From Gardnerella greenwoodii 00703Dmash (GTDB taxonomy: Bacteria; Actinomycetota; Actinomycetes; Actinomycetales; Bifidobacteriaceae), in contig NZ_ADEV01000009.1 in NCBI RefSeq assembly GCF_000263635.1, positions 310,001 through 374,000 on the forward strand: 64,000 nt of DNA. Direction: 5' to 3'. Under the pieces are notes generated by a model that saw nothing but the letters and a program-made list of their open reading frames with translations, did no database searches and was not told the DNA's origin. The position numbers and the translations under genes were made by a program. This document shows positions 9,080 to 16,637 of this stretch, piece by piece (position 1 is the stretch's first letter; every line of letters begins with the position of its first letter).

Positions 9080-10111
9080 TTAAGAATTTTCGGATATAAA
9101 CGAATTAAGATAGCGCGCAACAGCCTTAACAGCTGTCATAGTTGCAGCATAATCCATGTGAGTAGGGCCGATTGAGCCAATAAACGCGGAATCAGAATCC
9201 TCATTGTAGCCGTAAGCGCTTGTTACAACAGAAGCATTAAGCAAGCCCGGAGTGTGCGTTTCCGAGCCGATTGCAACACTAACGCCGCTTTCGCAATCGC
9301 TTGCTTCCTCGCTTAGCGAAGTCATAAGTCGCATAATAACAGCCTGCTCCTCAAGAGCGTCAAAAAGGGAAGCAAAATCGCCAATACTTTGCCTATGCGC
9401 AAGTTGGGAAGCTCCAGCCATATACAAGTCGTGAGTGTGCTCTCCGTCGTGCATGTCTTCTAAAGCGTTAGAAAGTTGACTAATAATTTGCAACGCTGAC
9501 GCTAAATCCTTGCGATTTGCAAGCAAATAAACGCGCTTAGAAGCATCTAAAAGAGAGGCTCCAACGCAATTCTCATTAACCATATTAACTAAATGCAATA
9601 AGTCGTCTGGATTTATGTTAGAGGCTTGAATCATGTGCTGGGCTACGCCTCCAGCGTCTGTAATTACAACAACCAGAAGCATAGAAGATGATACTTGAAC
9701 GATCTCAATTCTTTTTACTTTTGACTTAGACAATGCTGGAGATGCGACGAGCGCGACTTGACCGGTAATACTTGCAAGAAGACGTGCGGAACGTTGCAAA
9801 GTATCTTGCAAACTAACAGATCCGCTTAAAAAGTTACGTATAGCACGACGTTGAGGCTCAGAAAGCGGAATAATAGCAGCCAAGCCGTCAACAAAATAGC
9901 GATACCCCTTTTGGGTAGGAATGCGTCCTGCAGAAGTGTGCGGCTGAACAAGATAGCCTTCTTCTTCCAAAGCCGACATATCGTTACGAATAGTCGCAGA
10001 ACTTACTCCAAGCTGGTGATGCTTTGCAAGAGCTGCAGAACCAACAGGCTCTTGAGAACGAATATAATCCTCCACAACTGCGCGCAAAATCATCATGCGT
10101 CGTGACTGCAT
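9080..10111 (-). CDS. hrcA: Heat-inducible transcription repressor HrcA
   Basis: The 343-residue repressor of class I heat-shock genes binds CIRCE operators. The N-terminal winged helix (about 1-75) includes GVSSATIRNDMSALEEEGYL and the wing sequence QPHTSAGRIPT, both diagnostic of HrcA, followed by the GAF-like dimerisation region. The ATG at 10111 has AAGGAGCGGTA upstream. Only a CIRCE half-site (TTAGCACTC at 10223-10231) is visible upstream, so autoregulation through a full CIRCE is not demonstrated here. Confidence 0.95.
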   Translation of the reverse strand: MQSRRMMILRAVVEDYIRSQEPVGSAALAKHHQLGVSSATIRNDMSALEEEGYLVQPHTSAGRIPTQKGYRYFVDGLAAIIPLSEPQRRAIRNFLSGSVSLQDTLQRSARLLASITGQVALVASPALSKSKVKRIEIVQVSSSMLLVVVITDAGGVAQHMIQASNINPDDLLHLVNMVNENCVGASLLDASKRVYLLANRKDLASALQIISQLSNALEDMHDGEHTHDLYMAGASQLAHRQSIGDFASLFDALEEQAVIMRLMTSLSEEASDCESGVSVAIGSETHTPGLLNASVVTSAYGYNEDSDSAFIGSIGPTHMDYAATMTAVKAVARYLNSFISENS

Positions 10112-10422
10112 TACCGCTCCTTATAAATAACAAATACGTCTAAATACTATATTTTTAATATCTATATTTCTAATATTTCTAATATTTTTAGTATTTCTAA
10201 TATTCATATAATAGTCTATTTCTTAGCACTCAACAGAGCATAAAAGCAAACTATTATCAGAGCACAAAAGCAAACTCGCAACAGAACATAAAAGCAAACT
10301 TTTGACACACTTTGTAACATATTCGTCGCGCGCGAAAGATAGGATTGAAGGGCAATGAGAGGGTAAAAAGCCAGCGTAAGCTGTGCTTAAAAACCCGGAT
10401 TATTGGAAGGAAAGTAGATCAC
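10112..10422. promoter_or_regulatory. Divergent hrcA/tkt regulatory region with direct repeats
   Basis: The hrcA side (10140-10215) is very AT-rich and built from loose copies of TTTCTAATA. It is followed by a TTAGCACTC half-CIRCE at 10223. Next come three direct repeats of AGAGCATAAAAGCAAACT with starts at 10235, 10259 and 10283, an exact 24-bp spacing. A TTGACA (10303-10308) follows the third copy and is a candidate -35 for tkt, but no good -10 is found at 16-18 bp. The tkt ribosome site GGAAGGAAAG lies at about 10405-10414. Confidence 0.6.
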
Positions 10423-12522
10423 ATGACCGATTTCAACTGGTCTGCATTAGACGAGCGCGCCGTAAAGATGGCGAAGGTTCTCTCGGCTGATGCTGTTGAG
10501 CGAGCAGGACACGGACATCCTGGCTCCCCTGTTTCATTGGCACCAATTGCGTACACCCTGTACCAGCACTTCATTAAGCACGATCCTGCTGACCCAAAGT
10601 GGGCCGGCCGCGATCGTTTTATTCTTTCTGGCGGTCACGCTTCGCTTACGCAATATGTGCAGTTGTTCTTCTCTGGTTACGGCTTGACTCTTGACGATCT
10701 CAAGTATTTCCGTGGCGGCGCTGACACGCGTACTCCAGGCCACCCAGAGTATGGCTTAACCCCAGGCATTGAAATGACCACCGGCCCACTCGGCCAGGGT
10801 CTTGCCTCTGCTGTTGGTTTCGCTTACGGCCAGCGTTTTGAGCGCGGTCTTCTTGACCCAGAAGCTCCAGCCGGCACTTCCCCATTCGATCACAAGGTAT
10901 GGGTTATCTGCGGCGAAGGCGACGTTGAGGAAGGCGTTTCTTCTGAAGCTGCTTCCTTGGCTGGAAACCAGAAGCTCGGCAATTTGACCGTAATCTTCGA
11001 TGCAAACCACATTCAGATTGAAGGCGACACCAAGCTCACCTTCTCTGAAGATATTCTTGCTCGTTACCGTGCATACGGTTGGTACACCGATGAAGTTAGC
11101 TTCATCCAGCCAGACGGCTCCTACAAGGAAGACGTTCAGGCTTTGGCTGCTGCTATTGAAAAGGCTCAGGAAGTTACCGACAAGCCTCACTTCATTAAGG
11201 TTAATACTTTGATTGCTTGGCCAACCCCAGGCAAGACCGACAACGAAGCTTCCCACGGCTCCAAGCTTGGCGAAGAAGCTGTGAAGGGCTTGAAGGAACT
11301 TTGCGGTTTCGACCCAGAAGTTGCATTCCCAATCGACGAAGAAGCTTTGGCTCACGCTCGCAAGGTTGCAGAGCGCGGCTTGGCTGCTCACAAGGCTTGG
11401 GATGAAGCTCTTGCAAAGTGGGCTGCTGCTAACCCAGATAAGGCTGCTCTTTACGAGCGTCTTAAGGCTGGCAAGCTTCCAGAAGGCTTCGACAAGGCTA
11501 TTGACGACTTGGTTGCTGGCTTCGAAGTTGGCTCTAAGGTTGCTACACGTAAGGCTTCCGGCGCAGTTCTTAACGCAATTGCTGCTGTTATGCCAGAACT
11601 TTGGGGTGGTTCCGCTGATTTGGGCGGCTCCAACAACACCAACATTAAGGGCGCTGACTCCTTCGGTCCATCCGAAGACGCAACCCGCACTTGGCCAAAC
11701 GTTTCCGAGTACGGTCGTCAGCTTCACTTCGGTGTGCGCGAGTTCGCAATGGGTGCTATTACCAACGGTATTTTGCTTGGTTCTGACACTCGCCCATTCA
11801 ACGGCACCTTCTTCCAGTTCTCTGACTACGAGCGCCCAGCAGTTCGCTTGGCTGCTTTGATGGAGATTCCAAACCTCTACGTTTGGACCCACGATTCCGT
11901 AGCTTTGGGTGAAGATGGTCCAACTCACCAGCCAATCGAACACTTGGCTGCTTTCCGCGCTATTCCTCAGCTTGAGGTTGTGCGCCCAGCAGACGAGTAC
12001 GAAACTGCTGAAGCTTACCGCTACTTCTTCGAAAAGAAGAACAGCTACCCAACTGCCATGATTTTGACCCGCCAAGGCGTTCCAACCCTCGCTGAGACTG
12101 CTGAAAAGGCTCGCGAAGGCGTGAAGCACGGCGCTTACGTTTTGGTTGATTGCGAAGGCACTCCAGACGTGATCATCATGGCAACCGGTTCCGAAGTTCA
12201 GTGGGCTGTTGCCGGCGCCAAGACTTTGGCAGCTGAAGGCATTAAGGCTCGCGTTCTTTCCATGCCATCCCTCGAATGGTTCGAAGAGCAGGACGAAGAG
12301 TACAAGGAAGCAATCCTTCCAAAGTCCGTTAAGGCTCGCGTTTCCATCGAAGCTGGCTTGGCATTGCCTTGGTACAAGTATCTTGGCGATTGCGGCAAGG
12401 CTGTTTCTATTGAACAGTACGGCTTGCAGGGCGACGGCGGTCAGAACATGATCGACTTGGGCATTACTGCTGAGCACGTAGTAGAAGCTGCTAAGGCTTC
12501 TATCGAAGAAGCTCGCGCCTAA
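10423..12522 (+). CDS. tkt: Transketolase
   Basis: The 699-residue thiamine-diphosphate enzyme moves two-carbon units between sugar phosphates. In bifidobacteria it works with transaldolase to feed the phosphoketolase shunt. The N-terminal ThDP-binding domain has GHPGSPVSLAP and the GDVEEGVSSEAASLAGN motif. The pyrimidine-binding domain contains RQLHFGVREFAMGAITNGI with the catalytic Glu, and the C-terminal domain follows. An in-frame start at 10345 exists, but the ATG at 10423 follows GGAAGGAAAG and begins MTDFNWSALDERAV, which matches the normal start of the family. Codon use is strikingly uniform, as for a very highly expressed gene. tal follows downstream. Confidence 0.97.
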   Translation: MTDFNWSALDERAVKMAKVLSADAVERAGHGHPGSPVSLAPIAYTLYQHFIKHDPADPKWAGRDRFILSGGHASLTQYVQLFFSGYGLTLDDLKYFRGGADTRTPGHPEYGLTPGIEMTTGPLGQGLASAVGFAYGQRFERGLLDPEAPAGTSPFDHKVWVICGEGDVEEGVSSEAASLAGNQKLGNLTVIFDANHIQIEGDTKLTFSEDILARYRAYGWYTDEVSFIQPDGSYKEDVQALAAAIEKAQEVTDKPHFIKVNTLIAWPTPGKTDNEASHGSKLGEEAVKGLKELCGFDPEVAFPIDEEALAHARKVAERGLAAHKAWDEALAKWAAANPDKAALYERLKAGKLPEGFDKAIDDLVAGFEVGSKVATRKASGAVLNAIAAVMPELWGGSADLGGSNNTNIKGADSFGPSEDATRTWPNVSEYGRQLHFGVREFAMGAITNGILLGSDTRPFNGTFFQFSDYERPAVRLAALMEIPNLYVWTHDSVALGEDGPTHQPIEHLAAFRAIPQLEVVRPADEYETAEAYRYFFEKKNSYPTAMILTRQGVPTLAETAEKAREGVKHGAYVLVDCEGTPDVIIMATGSEVQWAVAGAKTLAAEGIKARVLSMPSLEWFEEQDEEYKEAILPKSVKARVSIEAGLALPWYKYLGDCGKAVSIEQYGLQGDGGQNMIDLGITAEHVVEAAKASIEEARA

Positions 12523-12618
12523 GGTAACTTGGCAAAAAGCAAGTAAGCAAAATAAAACTTGATGTATCAAAATAAAATTGGTATGTCACAAAACTAGAAG
12601 TGCTAACGAAACACTTCA

Positions 12619-12683
12619 CAAGAGACAGCGACGGCGTGTTGATGCCGAGCTACCGTTGGTTCGACATCAACCGCTGTTTCTTG
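12619..12683 (+). promoter_or_regulatory. Long two-part hairpin in the tkt-tal spacer
   Basis: An outer 12-bp stem pairs 12619-12630 with 12672-12683 (one wobble). An inner 12-bp stem pairs 12638-12649 with 12660-12671 (one mismatch, one wobble), with a 10-base loop and a one-sided 7-base bulge. No T-run follows, so it is not a plain terminator. It lies 60 bases before the tal start and would sit in the leader of a tkt-tal transcript. Confidence 0.75.
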
Positions 12684-12742
12684 TAAAAACGCCAAAATAC
12701 CGACGTGCCCCAATTGGTGGAGCACAGTGTTAAGGAGATAAC

Positions 12743-13846
12743 ATGACTGAAGCAACGCAGCGCACTAGCGATTCCGGCGTTTCTATTTGGTTGGACGATT
12801 TGTCCCGCACCCGCATTGAGTCCGGCTCTTTGCAGGATTTGATTGCTAACAAGAATGTTGTTGGCGTTACCACCAACCCATCCATCTTCCAGAAGGCTTT
12901 GAGCCAGGTTGGCCCATACGATGCACAGCTTAAGGAACTCGGCAAGGTCGACGTTGAAACCGCTATCCGCGAGTTGACCACCACCGATGTTCGTAACGCA
13001 ACCGATATCTTCCGCGAGATCGCTGAAAAGACCGACTTCGTTGACGGCCGCGTCTCCATCGAAGTTGACCCACGCTTGGCTCACGATACTGCTAACACTG
13101 AGAAGCAGGCTGAAGAGCTTTGGGCAAAGGTTGATCGTCCAAACGTTATGATCAAGATTCCAGCAACTTTGGAAGGTCTTCCAGCTATCACCGCTACCCT
13201 TGCTAAGGGCATTTCCGTGAACGTAACCTTGATCTTCTCCCTCGAGCGCTACGAGCAGGTTATCGACGCCTTCATCGAAGGTATTGCTCAGGCAGATGCT
13301 AACGGCCACGACTTGAAGCACATTGGTTCCGTAGCTTCCTTCTTCGTCTCCCGCGTTGATAGCGCTGTTGACAAGCTCCTCGAAGAGAACGGCTCCGATG
13401 AAGCTAAGGCTCTTGAAGGTAAGGCTGCTGTTGCTAACGCTCGCTTGGCTTACGAACTCTTCGAGAAGAAGTTCGCAGCTGATCCACGCTGGGCTGCCCT
13501 CGAAGCTAAGGGCGCTAAGAAGCAGCGTCCACTTTGGGCTTCTACCGGCACCAAGAACGCAGCTTACTCCGACTGCAAGTACGTTGACGAGTTGGTTGCT
13601 GAGCATGTTGTGAACACCATGCCAGAAAAGACTTTAAACGCTCTTGCTGATCACGGCAACGGCGCTGCTTCCGTTAAGGGCACTTACGAAGAGAGCCACG
13701 CTGTTATGAACAAGCTTGCTGAGCTTGGCATCAACATTAAGGACGTTACCGACAAGCTTGAGGCCGACGGTGTTGCCGCCTTCATCAAGTCTTGGGATTC
13801 CGTGATTGCTGATGTGCAGTCCGGCATCGATCGCGTAAACGCCTGA
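12743..13846 (+). CDS. tal: Transaldolase
   Basis: The 367-residue class I aldolase transfers dihydroxyacetone units between sedoheptulose-7-phosphate and glyceraldehyde-3-phosphate. Visible motifs are GVTTNPSIFQKAL (family signature) and MIKIPATLEGLPAI, whose Lys is the Schiff-base residue. ISVNVTLIFSLERY and GSVASFFVSRVDSAVD follow. Length fits the actinobacterial long form. The ATG at 12743 has AAGGAGATAAC upstream. Codon bias is as extreme as in tkt. It is 220 bases downstream of tkt in the same direction and is followed by a strong terminator. Confidence 0.97.
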   Translation: MTEATQRTSDSGVSIWLDDLSRTRIESGSLQDLIANKNVVGVTTNPSIFQKALSQVGPYDAQLKELGKVDVETAIRELTTTDVRNATDIFREIAEKTDFVDGRVSIEVDPRLAHDTANTEKQAEELWAKVDRPNVMIKIPATLEGLPAITATLAKGISVNVTLIFSLERYEQVIDAFIEGIAQADANGHDLKHIGSVASFFVSRVDSAVDKLLEENGSDEAKALEGKAAVANARLAYELFEKKFAADPRWAALEAKGAKKQRPLWASTGTKNAAYSDCKYVDELVAEHVVNTMPEKTLNALADHGNGAASVKGTYEESHAVMNKLAELGINIKDVTDKLEADGVAAFIKSWDSVIADVQSGIDRVNA

Positions 13847-13900
13847 TTTTGCTAATCGTCTGATAGCGAAACTGCTAATCAGCGAAACTGCTAAATAACG

Positions 13901-13950
13901 AAAACCGCACCTTGCGTATGTACTAATCTTACGCAGGCGCGGTTTTTGTT
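13901..13950 (+). terminator. Rho-independent terminator of tal
   Basis: AAAACCGC (13901-13908) pairs with GCGGTTTT (13939-13946). An inner stem of TGCGTA with TACGCA extends the hairpin, and a T-rich tract follows. Confidence 0.85.
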
Positions 13951-13987
13951 TTGCGTTTTTATCAATCGTAATAAAATAATCTACCCA

Positions 13988-14130
13988 CTGTTACTTTCTC
14001 AGCTAATAAACTGAGAAAGTAACAGTAATAAGCACAACACTGTTAAAAACTCAGTCAACCAACTGAGAAAATAACGGTAATAAGCACAACACCGTTAAAA
14101 ACTCAGTCAACCAACTGAGAAAGTAACGGT
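13988..14130. repeat. Palindromic repeat array 1 (52-bp period)
   Basis: The array begins with a perfect 15-bp inverted repeat, CTGTTACTTTCTCAG (13988-14002) and CTGAGAAAGTAACAG (14011-14025), with an 8-base loop. It continues as 52-bp units made of CTGAGAAA.TAAC.GT, AATAAGCACA and AC.GTTAAAAACTCAG. The arms AACAGT...ACTGTT and AACGGT...ACCGTT change together in successive units. The array ends two bases before a copy of the acetyltransferase stop codon. Confidence 0.9.
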
Positions 14131-14132
14131 GA

Positions 14133-14198
14133 TTACTTGCCAGAAAGAGTTCGCCAGCGAGATTTGGTTAAAACGTTGCGATGGCGCACGCGAGTTTC
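14133..14198 (-). pseudogene. Orphan 3' end of the GNAT acetyltransferase gene, copy 1
   Basis: Read on the minus strand this encodes ETRVRHRNVLTKSRWRTLSGK followed by a stop. It corresponds to the last 21 residues of the intact acetyltransferase ending at 18342, with three substitutions. The similarity to the intact gene stops just after the GAA codon. Beyond it the sequence matches copy 2 instead. Confidence 0.85.
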
Positions 14199-14326
14199 GT
14201 AAGCGAGCGCTTAGAGCGCGAGCATCATCTCGCATTTGAGGGGTTGCGAAGGGTTAGGCGCTCCAAACATGAGCAAAACTCCCCACGTTTGTGATCACCC
14301 GAACAAACCGTCAAACCGTCGATTCG

Positions 14327-16147
14327 CTACTTAAGCGAGCTCCAATCAAACGGCTGCTCAACAAGATAGTACGCATTGCTGTCATCCGGCGCAGGCGCAA
14401 ACGGCACAGGCTTATGCTTGCTAGTCGGCACAAACGGATTATCTGAGGTCGAATACTCGCCATCAAACGGCACAACAGTTTCTTTGTAAAGCTTAGGATC
14501 CCTACGCAAAATAAATGGACGATTAGGATCAGGCTGCGTTTTACCTTTGCCTTTAAAATATCCGCTACTTTCCAGCTCATTAAGTTTTGCATTCACCGGA
14601 ATTGCAACAAAGAAATCAGTCATCTTATAGCTCATTCCGGTCCACTTCTTATGATTGTGCAAATCCATAAATAGAGACAGAACATCGCCATCGTAATTCT
14701 TCAGATGACCAGCTTCACACACTTTTTGATCTAAAATAGGCAACAAATACAAATCATCACCGCAATAAGGTACACCAAGCGACTGATAAAATTCAATAGC
14801 GCCAGTATCTCCAGCTATAAGATGATTATGCATAAGATCCTTCATATGCGGATCAAGCTTTTCTCCACTAGTAACTGACGCAGAAGAAATAACGTCTAGA
14901 ATCATTTGCATTAAATTATCTGTTGACATTTCAAGCGTATTTGGAGTGTAGCTACGTAATATTCGGTCAAATGACGAACTAAAATCATCACCCGGATACC
15001 CGTTTATAGTATAGATGCGTGTTTCCTTCTGATATTCGTTAGGAGTATAAATATTTGTTGCTCCCAAATTTATGCAGTCACCGGATTTAGTGCACCAAGT
15101 TCCAAGCAAAGGCTCCATAAATCCTATAACTTGTAGTTTTGTATTGCCCTTTTTATACTCTAAAGACTTACCTTTCATATCCGTTGCAATAGCAGTTCTT
15201 GCGCCAGACGCGTCAACGCCATAGAGAAGATCAATATGACCTCCAGTAAATTGCGATCCAAGCGAAGGATAAGTTCCCATAATTTTGCCTATCATTTTTT
15301 TAGACGCAAAATGAGGCTTTAAAGTAATATCGTTAAAACCAAGAGAGTTGAGCCTTTCCTTGGCTTTATCTTTATCCATGCCGAATATATTTACAGGAAT
15401 ACCCTTATTTTTGCTTGCGACGGCAAGATTGATAACGCCCTTATTCCCATTTATAACGGAATAGCCTGGCATAGGCTCGGAGCCAATCACTTCCCCAGTC
15501 GGCTTATTATCAACAACAACATTGTGGACCTTTACTTCCACACCCATATTTTTAAGAATCTTAGTAACTGAACCAACTTTTTTGCCAACTATGCCTTTAG
15601 ATGGCACGCCCGGGCCTTTGGACTGAACAATCGTAACAGGAATAAATTTAAGCACTGAATTTCCAGGATTCGTACCATCAAGTCTTAAGAAACTTCCGCG
15701 CTTACGCTTGTTAAATTCGCCTTTAATTCTTACGCTTAAGCCCTGCTTTTCGAGCTTTTTAGTCATTTTTGTAATGCTTGTGCGCGCAAATTCAGAAGCA
15801 TTCGGCAGCTTAACTTTGTTAAGCTCAAAATAGAGAAGTGTGCCAAGAGCAGCAGCAATAACTATTGAAACAGCAACAACAACTGCGATTATTACCCTCT
15901 TTTTATCTACTTTGTGCACTTCGCTATTTTCGCTATTTTCGCTATTTTCGCGGTTTTCGCGGTTTTCATTTTGCGGAAGATTGTGCGAAGGATCTTGCGA
16001 AGAATCGTACGGAAGCTGCGGGTATTCCGGTTGATTGACAAACTGAGGCTGCGAATCTGCAGGCTGATTATTTACTGGAGCGCCACAATTTTCGCAAAAT
16101 GACCAATTATCTTCAAGAGCGCTACCACACTGTATACAAAACGCCAT
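14327..16147 (-). CDS. Zinc-ribbon, single-pass membrane protein with PASTA-like repeats
   Basis: The 606-residue product starts with a zinc ribbon, CIQCG...CENCG (residues 4-22). A Pro/Gln-rich linker follows with an ENR/ENS tandem run (about 62-77) encoded by a 9-bp microsatellite. One transmembrane helix (about 84-106, IIAVVVAVSIVIAAALGTLLYF) and an external part complete it. The external part has at least two stretches resembling PASTA units (VTIVQSKGPGVPSKGIVGK and a following V.N..V...PTGEVIGSEPMPGYSV unit). The C-terminal 250 residues are not recognised and contain several Cys. The layout (cytosolic zinc ribbon, membrane helix, external domains) is common in uncharacterised actinobacterial proteins. 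It stands alone between repeat arrays 1 and 2. Confidence 0.7.
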   Translation of the reverse strand: MAFCIQCGSALEDNWSFCENCGAPVNNQPADSQPQFVNQPEYPQLPYDSSQDPSHNLPQNENRENRENSENSENSEVHKVDKKRVIIAVVVAVSIVIAAALGTLLYFELNKVKLPNASEFARTSITKMTKKLEKQGLSVRIKGEFNKRKRGSFLRLDGTNPGNSVLKFIPVTIVQSKGPGVPSKGIVGKKVGSVTKILKNMGVEVKVHNVVVDNKPTGEVIGSEPMPGYSVINGNKGVINLAVASKNKGIPVNIFGMDKDKAKERLNSLGFNDITLKPHFASKKMIGKIMGTYPSLGSQFTGGHIDLLYGVDASGARTAIATDMKGKSLEYKKGNTKLQVIGFMEPLLGTWCTKSGDCINLGATNIYTPNEYQKETRIYTINGYPGDDFSSSFDRILRSYTPNTLEMSTDNLMQMILDVISSASVTSGEKLDPHMKDLMHNHLIAGDTGAIEFYQSLGVPYCGDDLYLLPILDQKVCEAGHLKNYDGDVLSLFMDLHNHKKWTGMSYKMTDFFVAIPVNAKLNELESSGYFKGKGKTQPDPNRPFILRRDPKLYKETVVPFDGEYSTSDNPFVPTSKHKPVPFAPAPDDSNAYYLVEQPFDWSSLK

Positions 16148-16304
16148 AACACACCTTCTTTGCCGGCACCTTCTTTATTGGCGCCTCATATGCTCTCTTT
16201 ACAAAGACCAATATACTCCAACCGCCAAAAAATGATGCGAGCCACGCAACAGCGTTACTAACGCAGTCAAGTATCTGAGAAAATAACGGTAATGGGCACA
16301 ACAC
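16122..16304 (-). pseudogene. Possible remnant of a small membrane protein
   Basis: A 60-codon open stretch overlaps the start of the zinc-ribbon gene and contains a hydrophobic run, NAVAWLASFFGGWSILVF, followed by basic residues. This looks like the end of a membrane protein rather than random sequence. It is short, has no good start and merges into repeat array 2, so it may be a decayed gene end or simply chance. Confidence 0.2.
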
Positions 16305-16394
16305 TGTTAAAAACTCAGTAAACCAACTGAGAAAATAACAGTAATAAGCAAAACACCGTTAAAAACTCAGTCAACCAACTAAGAAAGTAACGGT
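16253..16394. repeat. Palindromic repeat array 2 (52-bp period)
   Basis: These are the same 52-bp units as array 1, more diverged. AACGGT faces ACTGTT and AACAGT faces ACCGTT here, so the arms of the two spacers do not match as they do elsewhere. The array ends immediately before a second acetyltransferase stop codon. Confidence 0.85.
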
Positions 16395-16396
16395 GA

Positions 16397-16462
16397 TTAC
16401 TTGCCAGAAAGAGTTCGCCAGCGAGATTTGGTTAAAACGTTGCGATGGCGCACACGAGTTTC
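16397..16462 (-). pseudogene. Orphan 3' end of the GNAT acetyltransferase gene, copy 2
   Basis: It is nearly identical to copy 1 and encodes the same 21 C-terminal residues (ETRVRHRNVLTKSRWRTLSGK) plus stop. Downstream similarity to copy 1 continues for about 80 more bases (AAGCGAGCGCTTAGAGCGCG and onward to GCTCCAAAC), so the duplicated module is larger than the gene fragment. Confidence 0.85.
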
Positions 16463-16523
16463 GTAAGCGAGCGCTTAGAGCGCGAGCATCATCTCACAAT
16501 TGGAGGGTTGCGGAGGGTTAGAC

Positions 16524-16559
16524 GCTCCAAACGCGAGGAAATTTCCTCACAATTGGAGC
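16524..16559. repeat. GCTCCAAAC hairpin element
   Basis: GCTCCAAACGCGAGG and CCTCACAATTGGAGC form an imperfect hairpin around GAAATTTC. A broken relative lies at 14260-14292, and three tandem relatives lie at 36811-36951. Confidence 0.7.
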
Positions 16560-16637
16560 GCTCGACGTATGACTCCGCCCAACTGCGCCAGTAACGAAAA
16601 AAACGGTAAAGCGTGCGCGTTCTAAAAGCGCTCGATA

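Noticed and set aside
10223-10249. CIRCE operator upstream of hrcA
   Set aside because: Only the left half TTAGCACTC is present. The expected right half GAGTGCTAA at nine bases' distance reads TAAAAGCAA.
10756-12570. Very long open frame antisense to tkt (about 600 codons)
   Set aside because: It mirrors a gene with extreme codon bias, which removes stop codons from one antisense frame. It has no ribosome site and no family signal. The antisense frame at 12650-13606 over tal has the same cause.
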